A stretch of DNA of 64,000 nt from Leclercia sp. AS011 (GTDB taxonomy: Bacteria; Pseudomonadota; Gammaproteobacteria; Enterobacterales; Enterobacteriaceae). The DNA lies in assembly GCF_037152535.1 (NCBI RefSeq), contig NZ_JBBCMA010000002.1, positions 310,001 to 374,000 of the forward strand. The letters run 5' to 3'. Below, piece after piece: positions 1-7,448 of the stretch. The position numbers and the translations under genes were made by a program. Numbering within the stretch: the stretch's first letter is position 1; each line of letters opens with the position of its first letter. The notes under the pieces are model-generated. The model worked only from the letters and a program-made list of their open reading frames with translations. It did no database searches and was not told the origin of the DNA.

Positions 1-132
1 TGCTGTCGGTTAAGAATGACGTAATGAATTAACAATTGTCATGCAAGTTATCATTTCATCAGCAGTTCTTGTTCCAGAGGCATTAAATAAATAATGATTG
101 CAGAGATTTACTTCATCCCGCTGTCATACGCT

Positions 133-855
133 TTAGTTTGCGGATGCTGTCGGTCTGATGGTTATTTCTGTTGTATCAACGCTTTCCGGAGCCTCAATGA
201 CATGTCGTACGGCACGGGCAATATCAGCGGGTTTAAGTGCAACAGAACGGTATGCATCCATCACCGCCATGGTTTCCGCATGGGTGATGGTTGAGGCGAG
301 TTCACTTTCTACAACGCCGGGATTAACGCAGGTCACGCGGATTTTCGAGCTTTCCTGTCGTAAACCATCGGAAATAGCGCGTACTGCGAACTTAGAGGCG
401 CAATAGACGGCAGCTGTAGGCACAACTGAAAGGGCACCGATAGAGCCAAGGTTAATTATCTGACCAGAACCCTGAGCTTCCATCACTGGAAGCACAGCCC
501 CAATTCCCCACAGCACGCCCTTGATGTTAACGTCAATCGTACGTTCCCATTCATCCTGTTTGCCGGCCGCAAGCGGTGAAAGTGGCATGATGCCCGCATT
601 GTTAATCAGAACGTCAACACGCCCCCAGTTATCAAGCGCTGACTGCACGAAATGAGCCATGGACAGTCTATTTGTGACATCCAGCTCACGCGCTTCAGCC
701 ATACCGTCGGCGCTGCGGATTTCTGCTGCAATGGCTTCGATACGATCCAGTCTGCGCGCCCCTAATAGCACTTTCGCACCTGCCTTTCCAAGCTCTCTGG
801 CAATGCCTTCCCCAATGCCACTTGACGCGCCGGTAATTAATATAACTTTATCCAT
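133..855 (-). CDS. Short-chain dehydrogenase/reductase (SDR)
   Basis: This 240-residue protein is a classical single-domain SDR, a soluble NAD(P)H-dependent oxidoreductase. Visible motifs are the Rossmann cofactor loop TGASSGIG (8-15), NNAG (85-88), and the catalytic set Ser138, Tyr151 and Lys155 (YCASK). The length is typical for the family. The start is supported by an AAGGAGC ribosome site 6-7 bases upstream. It is divergent from the LysR-type gene at 954, which probably controls it; SDR/LysR pairs of this kind are common. The substrate cannot be read from the sequence. Resemblance to the YdfG/serine-dehydrogenase-like branch is possible but not established. Confidence 0.9.
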   Translation of the reverse strand: MDKVILITGASSGIGEGIARELGKAGAKVLLGARRLDRIEAIAAEIRSADGMAEARELDVTNRLSMAHFVQSALDNWGRVDVLINNAGIMPLSPLAAGKQDEWERTIDVNIKGVLWGIGAVLPVMEAQGSGQIINLGSIGALSVVPTAAVYCASKFAVRAISDGLRQESSKIRVTCVNPGVVESELASTITHAETMAVMDAYRSVALKPADIARAVRHVIEAPESVDTTEITIRPTASAN

Positions 856-906
856 GATGTGCTCCTTCAGTTGAGTTCAGAGAGATGATAGAACTTTATG
901 ATTAGT

Positions 907-929
907 TCCAGTATCCTGCTTTTACTGGA
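907..929. promoter_or_regulatory. Candidate LysR operator in SDR/lysR intergenic region
   Basis: A perfect inverted repeat with 7-bp arms (TCCAGTA 907-913 and TACTGGA 923-929) and a 9-bp centre lies 25 bp before the LysR-type start codon. Its size and place suit a LysR-family binding site controlling both divergent genes. Binding is inferred. Confidence 0.5.
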
Positions 930-953
930 CTCAGTGGTTAGCAGAATTAAACA

Positions 954-1853
954 ATGAAAATTGATCTCAATCTTTTACCTATTTTTATCGCGGTTGCTGA
1001 AGAGCGTAATTTCACCATAGCCGCAGCCCGGCTGGGGGTTACGCGCTCGGCGGTTAGTCAGGGAATACGGCGGCTTGAGGATACTTTCGGCACAATGCTG
1101 GTAATGCGGACAACACGTTCAGTAAACCTGACTGAAGCGGGAGAACGACTGCGTACATCCCTGTCATTATCTTTATCCAGCATTGAAGCTGCGTTCGAAG
1201 ATATTGCATCCGACAGCACGCCACGTGGACTTCTGAGGATCGCGGTGACCTCCATAGCTGAAGAGTTTCTTTCAGGTCCGCTGATCGCCTCGTTTGCGGC
1301 TGCTAATCCAGCCGTGACGATCGATATTGTCGTGACAGATGAGGAATTTGATATTGTGGCCGCTGGTTATGATGCTGGGGTAAGGCTCGGAGATGTGATC
1401 GAGAAGGATATGATTGCCGTCCCGCTTACAGAAAAGCAACGTGAAATGGTGGTTGCGTCCCCATCCTATCTCACTGCTAGTAGCGCCCCTCTTCATCCGC
1501 GTGAGCTTGTATATCATCAGTGTATCGGCTGGCGTCCTTCCCCGGATGTTGCTCCTTATCGCTGGGAATTTGAGGAGAACGGGAGAGCTTTCGACGTGGC
1601 GGTAGAACCGCGAATAACAACTAATGACCTGCGTCTCATGCTGAGGCTGGCTCTTGCCGGTGGAGGTATAACATTTGCCCCTGAGGAAACATTCAGGCCG
1701 TATATTGAAAATGGTCAACTTGTTTCAATGCTTGATGATTTTCTTCCCTATTTTCCTGGCTTTTATCTGTATTTTCCTCAACGCCGGAATATAGCGCCAA
1801 AACTACGCGCCCTGATCGAACATGTCAGGCAATGGCGGCAACCGTATGCTTAA
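954..1853 (+). CDS. LysR-family transcriptional regulator
   Basis: A 299-residue LysR-type regulator. The N-terminal winged helix-turn-helix covers about residues 3-62 (LNLLPIFIAVAEERNFT, then AARLGVTRSAVSQGIRRLE), followed by a linker helix and a two-lobed effector-binding domain from about residue 90. The length is the family norm. It is transcribed away from the SDR gene at 133-855 and probably regulates that gene and itself through the palindrome at 907-929. The effector is unknown. The ribosome site is weak, but the start agrees with the usual LysR N-terminus. Confidence 0.92.
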   Translation: MKIDLNLLPIFIAVAEERNFTIAAARLGVTRSAVSQGIRRLEDTFGTMLVMRTTRSVNLTEAGERLRTSLSLSLSSIEAAFEDIASDSTPRGLLRIAVTSIAEEFLSGPLIASFAAANPAVTIDIVVTDEEFDIVAAGYDAGVRLGDVIEKDMIAVPLTEKQREMVVASPSYLTASSAPLHPRELVYHQCIGWRPSPDVAPYRWEFEENGRAFDVAVEPRITTNDLRLMLRLALAGGGITFAPEETFRPYIENGQLVSMLDDFLPYFPGFYLYFPQRRNIAPKLRALIEHVRQWRQPYA

Positions 1854-2433
1854 TGGTAAGCGCTAAATACTTTGTAACGTAAACCAATTTTCTGAGGACT
1901 GACTCATTTAGTTATATGTTATGTCCGCTTCTGGCACGAAGCGGACAAGGCAGTTGAGTTGAAGGTCGGCAATGAGCGAGAGGTAGACGTGCAGAACGAA
2001 TTTCATTACATATGAATTAAACATTTCTTCCCTGGGAACGTCGATTGTCGTTTGGGATAGCCAGGCTTAAACCTGCTAGTAATCGTCAGTTCAGCCAGAA
2101 GAAAGAATGTTCCGACAATGTATCCTCCACCTTTTTTACCATAATGATGAAGGCCTTCACTAAGTCACACCCTCAGGTGCCATTTCTGCATAAAGACTAA
2201 AACTGGCCATTCAAACAATCATCATTGTTGAATCAAAGTTAAACCCATATTAGTTTCATGGTATTCCATTTTTATCATGTCCTACGCGTTTTCCTCTCCT
2301 TTGTGTCTTTTTTATATGTCAATTTTGATTATGATGACTTAACACTGAAGTATCCATCAGTAACCCTTCTTAAGAAGGCGAGGCATATTTCCGTAGATAA
2401 ATCAATCAAATAACACTTTCTAAAGGAAAGCAA
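1854..2433. other. 580-bp AT-rich intergenic region
   Basis: No supportable gene lies here. The only distinct structure is the small hairpin at 1923-1946. The final 150 bp are AT-rich and should contain the promoter of the CMD-family gene at 2434, but no convincing -35/-10 pair stands out. A minus-strand open stretch around 1995-2165 has no start codon and no recognisable product. Confidence 0.5.
1923..1946. repeat. Small dispersed hairpin, copy 1
   Basis: The stem is GTCCGCTTC/GAAGCGGAC (9 bp, perfect) with a TGGCAC loop. A second copy with the same loop and an exchanged terminal base pair lies at 10124-10145. Its function is unknown, and there is no T-run to make it a terminator. Confidence 0.6.
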
Positions 2434-2883
2434 ATGAAACGTCCAAATTGGTTCCAGGTATCTGCAGAAGGCTCAAAGGCACTGGGAACTCTGCATCATT
2501 TCGCCACAACAGGAACAAATCTCCCGGAAGAGTTAATACATTTGGTTTTTTTAAGAGTATCTCAGATTAATGGCTGCGCGCATTGTATTGATATTCACAC
2601 CCGCGATCTTATGAAGTGTGGCATGTCGGTAGAGAAAATAGTTTTGATTCCCGTATGGGAGGAGGCTACATATTTATTCTCGGATCTGGAGCAAGCGGCA
2701 CTGGCATGGGCTGAAGAAGTTACCCGAGTAAGTGAGACACATGCTTCGGATGAAGCGTATTCTGCAGCACTTTCAGTATTTGGTGAAAAAGATTTGGTCG
2801 ATTTGACCATCGTTATTGCAACAATGAATGCACTTAATCGTATGGGCGTCAGCTTTCGAATGAAGCCGCTGGCCAGGGCATAA
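2434..2883 (+). CDS. Carboxymuconolactone decarboxylase / AhpD-like protein
   Basis: A 149-residue all-alpha CMD-family protein. It has the AhpD-type redox motif Cys48-x-x-Cys51-x3-His55 in GCAHCIDIH, so it is more likely a thiol peroxidase-like or alkylhydroperoxidase-type protein than a true decarboxylase. A strong AAAGGAAAG ribosome site precedes the ATG. The gene is followed by a strong terminator at 2931 and is convergent with a second CMD-family gene at 3130-3609. Both share the C48/C51/H55 layout but are clearly diverged. The physiological substrate is unknown; peroxide or electrophile defence is an inference from the family. Confidence 0.88.
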   Translation: MKRPNWFQVSAEGSKALGTLHHFATTGTNLPEELIHLVFLRVSQINGCAHCIDIHTRDLMKCGMSVEKIVLIPVWEEATYLFSDLEQAALAWAEEVTRVSETHASDEAYSAALSVFGEKDLVDLTIVIATMNALNRMGVSFRMKPLARA

Positions 2884-2930
2884 ATTACCATTCGTTTTCT
2901 TCTCGCGATTGGTTACTCATTTCCCCCAAA

Positions 2931-2964
2931 GTAAAAACCGCCGAAAGGCGGTTTTTACTTTTTT
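2931..2964 (+). terminator. Intrinsic terminator of the CMD gene
   Basis: A 12-bp perfect stem (GTAAAAACCGCC/GGCGGTTTTTAC) with a GAAA tetraloop is followed by TTTTTT. It lies 47 bp after the stop codon at 2883. Confidence 0.93.
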
Positions 2965-3085
2965 AACAGCTAACGATGAATATAATCGATCTTAATATTC
3001 TTTTAAGAATGTATAATATTAGGCTAAAAATACACTATGAATACTATTCGTGTGCGATTATTACAACATATGTAAGCTTATAATT

Positions 3086-3122
3086 AAAAAATAAAGCCGC
3101 CAACAAGAAGTGTTGTTGACGG
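3086..3122 (-). terminator. Terminator of the GNAT-azoreductase-CMD operon
   Basis: Read on the minus strand, the stem CCGTCAACAA/TTGTTGGCGG (10 bp with one T-G wobble) and loop CACTTC are followed by CTTTATTTTTT. It sits directly after the stop of the minus-strand CMD gene. Confidence 0.88.
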
Positions 3123-3129
3123 ACATTTA

Positions 3130-3609
3130 TTAATGTAATTCAGCACGATCCAGACCGTAAGCGCTATCCATCGATCCTGGTGCCATCTGTGATAAAATCT
3201 GGAGACGATTCCAGGCGTTGATTACAGCAATGGTGAATGTTAACTCTGATACTTCCACTTCAGAGAAATGTTCGCGCAATTCGCTGTAAAGCGCTTCGCT
3301 TACACCATTATCACCAATGTGTGTCAACGCTTCAGTCAGTGCCAGAGCAGCTTTCTCTTTGGCGCTGAACAATGGCGATTCCCGCCAGATTGCAACGTGA
3401 TAAAGACGCAGTTCACGCTCCCCATGCATTTTTGCTTCTTTAACATGCATATCCAGACAAAACGCACAATGATTCAGCTGTGAGGCACGGATATCCACTA
3501 AGTGCTTAAGTTTTTTATCCAGTGAGATTTTTCCTAATGCCATAGAAGCATCGGCAAGTGTTTTAGCCAGTGCAGGAATGGTTTTAAAATGATTCACACG
3601 TGACGACAT
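3130..3609 (-). CDS. Carboxymuconolactone decarboxylase / AhpD-like protein
   Basis: A 159-residue CMD-family protein with the redox motif Cys48-x-x-Cys51-x3-His55 (HCAFCLDMH). In AhpD relatives these cysteines and the histidine carry out peroxide or disulfide chemistry. It is the last gene of a three-gene minus-strand operon (GNAT, azoreductase-like, CMD): 15 bp separate it from the azoreductase-like gene and a terminator follows. The neighbours suggest a role in coping with quinones, peroxides or other electrophiles. That role is inferred. Confidence 0.88.
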   Translation of the reverse strand: MSSRVNHFKTIPALAKTLADASMALGKISLDKKLKHLVDIRASQLNHCAFCLDMHVKEAKMHGERELRLYHVAIWRESPLFSAKEKAALALTEALTHIGDNGVSEALYSELREHFSEVEVSELTFTIAVINAWNRLQILSQMAPGSMDSAYGLDRAELH

Positions 3610-3624
3610 ATTGTAATCCTCTTT

Positions 3625-4233
3625 TTAAAATAAACGATCAATGGTTTGCAGTGCATGAGGTAACGCTGTAGTACGAGCGACGGGGTCATGCGTGCCGTCT
3701 ACCCGAATAAATTGCACGTCGGTAATGCCAATATATTCAAGCGCTACGCGAATGTAGGGCGTGAACTGGTCATCTGCTACAAATGGACCGTGGGCAAATA
3801 CGCTGCCGCTGGCGACAACGCAATACACTTTTTTGCCGCTGACTAGCCCTATTTTTTTGCCCTCTGGCGTAAAGGCGAAAGTTCGTCCGGCGCGGGTTAT
3901 ATGATCGAACCAGGCCTTCAGCACGGAAGGCAGGCCGAGGTTCCACATCGGTGATGAGATAACCAGTGTGTCACAATCAAAAAGCTGATCTACCAGTTGT
4001 TCCGAAGTCTTAATAGCGGTGAGCTGAGCTTCACTGCGTAGGTCTGGTGGGGTAAAAAAAGCAGCAATGGTAAATGCATCAAGATGTGGTAGCGGCCGTT
4101 GAGCCAGGTCCAGAACTGATTCTTCAAGCTCGGCATGATGCGCGCGTAATTTTTCTACCAGGCGTTCAGACGCCGCGCGGGATGCCGATCCTGATAAATC
4201 CGGACTGACTTTAATGTGAAGCAGTTTCATCAT
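3625..4233 (-). CDS. FMN-dependent NADH-azoreductase-like flavodoxin-fold protein
   Basis: A 202-residue flavodoxin-fold protein of the AzoR / NAD(P)H-quinone reductase group. It shows the N-terminal phosphate-binding region (SPDLSGSASR, about 10-19) and the flavin-loop motif SPMWNLGLPSVLKAWFDHI in the middle of the chain. Such enzymes reduce quinones and azo compounds with NAD(P)H and FMN in the cytoplasm. Two adjacent ATG codons are possible starts; a GAGG ribosome site precedes both. It lies 8 bp after the GNAT gene and 15 bp before the CMD gene, so all three are probably cotranscribed. Confidence 0.88.
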   Translation of the reverse strand: MMKLLHIKVSPDLSGSASRAASERLVEKLRAHHAELEESVLDLAQRPLPHLDAFTIAAFFTPPDLRSEAQLTAIKTSEQLVDQLFDCDTLVISSPMWNLGLPSVLKAWFDHITRAGRTFAFTPEGKKIGLVSGKKVYCVVASGSVFAHGPFVADDQFTPYIRVALEYIGITDVQFIRVDGTHDPVARTTALPHALQTIDRLF

Positions 4234-4241
4234 TTTTTTCC

Positions 4242-4667
4242 TCAGGTGAGATCGCGATAAAAGTGCAGGCCGAGGGTGGTGTATCCGACACGCTGATAAA
4301 ATGTCTGGGCTCCTGAATTACTAATTGCGGTATCAAGGACCATCTGACCACAACCGTATTCACGTGCGATTACCGCTAAGTGATTCAACAGCGTTGCACC
4401 CATGCCCTGACCGCGAGCCTCGCTCACTGTTACCAGATCGTCGACGTAACAGAATTGCCCGTGAATAAAATTTTCGAGCAGTCGATAACCGGCCAGCGCT
4501 ATTGGTTTGCCATCCTGCTCCAGTCCTGCAAGCCGATAGCCTTGCGCCTGCTGGCGCTGTACCTGGGCGATAAATTGTTTCTCATTCGTCAGTTTGCTGC
4601 GTAGTTCCCGCATCAGCGCAAAGCAATGGGCAAGGTCAGTAGCGGTGTCGTAATGTTCAATCTTCAT
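4242..4667 (-). CDS. GNAT-family N-acetyltransferase
   Basis: A 141-residue single-domain GNAT acetyltransferase. The acetyl-CoA pyrophosphate loop is RGQGMGA (85-91), preceded by the expected beta strand (YVDDLVTV, 74-81), and a C-terminal FYQRVGY segment matches motif B of the family. It is the first gene of the three-gene operon and is divergent from the MocR-type regulator. The acceptor substrate is unknown. Confidence 0.88.
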   Translation of the reverse strand: MKIEHYDTATDLAHCFALMRELRSKLTNEKQFIAQVQRQQAQGYRLAGLEQDGKPIALAGYRLLENFIHGQFCYVDDLVTVSEARGQGMGATLLNHLAVIAREYGCGQMVLDTAISNSGAQTFYQRVGYTTLGLHFYRDLT

Positions 4668-4683
4668 GACGCCTCATATTGAG

Positions 4684-4701
4684 TGGCTTAGTTAATAGCC
4701 A
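4684..4701. promoter_or_regulatory. Candidate operator between GNAT operon and mocR-like gene
   Basis: An inverted repeat, TGGCT-N8-AGCCA, lies in the 109-bp gap between the divergent GNAT and MocR-type genes. MocR regulators commonly bind such shared intergenic regions. The arms are short, so this is a weak call. Confidence 0.25.
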
Positions 4702-4776
4702 TATCTTAATCTTGTATGTCTTGTTAAAAAGGGCCATTATTGGACTTAATTGGTAGGACATCTAAAGGTGCATTTA

Positions 4777-6156
4777 ATGGGGTACAAAGAGATTTATGCC
4801 CGCTATCGTCAGCAGATTCAGGATGGTCTTCTGAAACCGGGAGCGCGCGTTCCCTCGATTCGTTCGCTAGCAAGCGAGTTGCAGGTAGCGCGAAAAACGG
4901 TAGAAACCGCGTATGAAATTCTTATTGGAGAAGGCTATTTCGTGAGTCTGGGGGCAAAGGGGACCTATATAAATCCGGAGCTCAGGCTGACTTCAACGGT
5001 CAGCGCAGACAACGCTGTATCGTCTTGTTCACTTAATCCTCAGGTTACTGAAAGGAAGGGTGATCTGAGGCTCGGAATCCCTGCCCTGGATGAATTTCCC
5101 CATAAAAAATGGTTACTAATATCGGGAAAAGCGGCGCGAAGTCTTCGTCCAGAAGAAATGCTCATGCCCCCGGTAATGGGCTTTCAGCCGCTACGTGAGG
5201 CCATTTCAAGTTATCTCAATATTTCAAGAGGACTGAATTGCCGACCGGAGCAAATCTTTGTTACCAGCGGCTATCGGGCCAACTTACGGTTAATTCTGTC
5301 GGTGCTTGCACAGCCTGACGATAAAGTGCTGTTTGAAGATCCTGGCTACTTTTATGGTCAGCAATTATTGAAGCGAATGGCATCCAATCTGCACTATATA
5401 CCTGTTGATCGGCAGGGCATGGATGTTGATTTTCTTCAGCGCTATCACAATGATGCACGCTTCGCTATCGTTACACCCACTCATCAAAGTCCGCTCGCAG
5501 TTAGCCTTTCATTACCGCGTAAGCATCAGCTGCTGGCCTGGGCACAGCAAAACAGTAGCTGGATAATCGAAGATGATTACGACGGAGAGTTTCATTACAC
5601 ACGAAAAGTAATCCCGGCGTTGAAAAGTCTCGATATGCATGACCGGGTTATTTATACCGGTACGTTTAGTAAAACGATAATGCCAGCTATGCGTATCGGC
5701 TATATGGTAATACCACAGGAGACGGTAGCCCGTTTCAGTGAACTGGGCGAAATCCTTGAAACGGGCCTGCCATTACTACCGCAAAAAATCCTTGCACAAT
5801 TCCTTAGTGAAGGGCACTTCTACCGGCATATAAAAAAGATGCGCTTACTCTACCAGCAGCGGCGTCGCATGATGCTTGAAGCAATTGAAACGACCTTTCC
5901 AGGGTTATTTGAATTTGAGCTTACAGATGGCGGGATGCATATTGTTGCCTTCCAGCAACGTGGCATTGAAGATACTGCATTAGCTGCATTATGGACACAG
6001 CACGAGCTTTACGTCCGGCCACTCTCGAGCTGGTATGCGCAGACACAAAAACGTTATGGATTAGTCATTGGATACACCAATATTCGTTCAACCGAAGAGG
6101 CGAAGAAAATTTTGCAGCGGGTTAAGGAAAAAACACTGGCGCTTATGCAGCATTAA
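4777..6156 (+). CDS. MocR-type GntR/aminotransferase-fold transcriptional regulator
   Basis: A 459-residue MocR-family (PdxR-like) regulator. An N-terminal GntR winged helix (about 5-70; GARVPSIRSLASELQVARKT) is joined to a fold-type I aminotransferase domain. The PLP-binding features are present: IIEDDYDGEFHY and the Schiff-base lysine in GTFSKTIMP. I chose ATG 4777 because an AAAGGTG ribosome site lies 6 bp before it; an in-frame TTG at 4750 would add nine residues. It is divergent from the GNAT-azoreductase-CMD operon and probably controls it. MocR proteins usually sense PLP or amines and are not working aminotransferases. Confidence 0.9.
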   Translation: MGYKEIYARYRQQIQDGLLKPGARVPSIRSLASELQVARKTVETAYEILIGEGYFVSLGAKGTYINPELRLTSTVSADNAVSSCSLNPQVTERKGDLRLGIPALDEFPHKKWLLISGKAARSLRPEEMLMPPVMGFQPLREAISSYLNISRGLNCRPEQIFVTSGYRANLRLILSVLAQPDDKVLFEDPGYFYGQQLLKRMASNLHYIPVDRQGMDVDFLQRYHNDARFAIVTPTHQSPLAVSLSLPRKHQLLAWAQQNSSWIIEDDYDGEFHYTRKVIPALKSLDMHDRVIYTGTFSKTIMPAMRIGYMVIPQETVARFSELGEILETGLPLLPQKILAQFLSEGHFYRHIKKMRLLYQQRRRMMLEAIETTFPGLFEFELTDGGMHIVAFQQRGIEDTALAALWTQHELYVRPLSSWYAQTQKRYGLVIGYTNIRSTEEAKKILQRVKEKTLALMQH

Positions 6157-6218
6157 GTATTTTGATAGCCAGGCGTGAAGAATAACCTATTGTTTACCAG
6201 TATTGTTGCCTGAAAAAA

Positions 6219-6258
6219 ATTTAGTCGATCACTCTCTGTAAATGAGGGTCGACTAAAT
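6219..6258. promoter_or_regulatory. Long inverted repeat downstream of mocR-like gene
   Basis: Perfect 10-bp arms (ATTTAGTCGA 6219-6228 and TCGACTAAAT 6249-6258) surround a 20-bp loop that contains a further CTC/GAG pairing. It lies in the 253-bp convergent gap between the MocR-type gene and the HlyD-type gene. It may be a two-way transcription stop, but it lacks a clean T-run. Confidence 0.4.
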
Positions 6259-6409
6259 ATGATCGTGATGGTACATGCGTTAGTAACATGAAGTTAGCCT
6301 GGTGTCAGTGCCCTTTATTTCCTACAGGAAATTATGTATAGATAACGGGAACACCGGTTATAAGCCAGGCGTTCAAAAATAAAGCGGTTTTTTAAGTATA
6401 TCTGGAATA

Positions 6410-7438
6410 TTAGCGGACCTCAATTTCAGGAACGGCTGACATCCCGACGCGCAATAATTTTGCATCGGGTTGATTACCATCCAGCACTATTTTCACCGGT
6501 AAACGCTGGACGACTTTAGTAAAGTTACCCGTTGCATTGTCTGGCTGGATGGCTGAAAACGTTGCGCCGGTTGCAGGAGCGATACTATCGACATGTCCAG
6601 TAAACTTTTTGCCAGGCATGGCATCAATTTTAATTAAGACCTTCTGCCCCTGCTGAACATTTGCCAGCTGTGTTTCAAGATAATTGGCAGTGATGTAAGT
6701 TTGATGTAGCGGAACCACGGCCAGCAGACGTGTCCCTGCATTAACGTAGGCACCGATGCGCACCGAACGCTGGCCTACCATCCCATCGACTGGTGCAACA
6801 ATACGCGTATAAGAAAGATTAAGCCTCGCCTGACTGACTTTCGCCTGCGCGACTGCAACATCGGCTTCCGCCTGACGTAATGCAGCCCTCAACACGCCTA
6901 CCTGTTTTTCTGCTGAGGTCAGAGCAGCTTCGTTCTGACGAACGACTGCGGATGCAGAACGCTGCGTTGAATGGGCTTTTTGTTGATCGTCCGCAGCGAC
7001 GGTACCTCTTTGATAAAGCTTGTTAAAACGTTCAGCGTTCTGACTGGCGTACTGCGCCGACGCCTGACTGGCTAAAAGGGTCGCTTTTGTCTGGGCAATA
7101 ATGGATTGTTGCTGCTCCAGTTGTGCAAGGCTGCTCAGGTGTTTTGCTTCACTAAGCTGCAAATTAGCTTGCGCCATTTCAAGCGCTATTTTGTAGTCAC
7201 GGTCATCCAGCATGGCCAGTGTTTGCCCTGCTTTAACGCGTTGGTTATCTGCCACATAGATATTTTTGATATAACCCGAGACTTTTGGTGCTACCAGTGT
7301 GTAATCCGCATTTACATAGGCATCATTGGTACGGGTATCATTTTTCAGCATTGTCGACCAGACGAAAAATATCATCGTCAACATCAGGATTAATGATCCG
7401 CTGAGCAGAATCGTTCTTCTGGATACAGTAAATTTCAT
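6410..7438 (-). CDS. HlyD/EmrA-family membrane fusion protein
   Basis: A 342-residue periplasmic adaptor of a drug efflux system. One N-terminal membrane anchor (about 9-29) is followed by the first half of the lipoyl-like domain (YTLVAPKVSGYIKNIYV, about 46-62), a long alpha-helical hairpin (about 80-200), the second lipoyl half (TRIVAPVDGMVGQRSVRIG) and a beta-barrel. It starts 10 bp after the MFS gene, so pump and adaptor are cotranscribed. The order pump-adaptor is the reverse of E. coli emrAB. In family members it links the inner-membrane MFS pump to a TolC-type outer-membrane channel; no channel gene is present here. Confidence 0.92.
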   Translation of the reverse strand: MKFTVSRRTILLSGSLILMLTMIFFVWSTMLKNDTRTNDAYVNADYTLVAPKVSGYIKNIYVADNQRVKAGQTLAMLDDRDYKIALEMAQANLQLSEAKHLSSLAQLEQQQSIIAQTKATLLASQASAQYASQNAERFNKLYQRGTVAADDQQKAHSTQRSASAVVRQNEAALTSAEKQVGVLRAALRQAEADVAVAQAKVSQARLNLSYTRIVAPVDGMVGQRSVRIGAYVNAGTRLLAVVPLHQTYITANYLETQLANVQQGQKVLIKIDAMPGKKFTGHVDSIAPATGATFSAIQPDNATGNFTKVVQRLPVKIVLDGNQPDAKLLRVGMSAVPEIEVR

Positions 7439-7448
7439 TTAACCACCT

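Noticed and set aside
94..294. 66-codon plus-strand frame at the left edge
   Set aside because: Most of it is opposite the SDR gene, there is no ribosome site and the product is not recognisable.
1995..2165. Minus-strand open stretch in the 1854-2433 gap
   Set aside because: There is no start codon and no recognisable domain, so a decayed gene cannot be told from chance.
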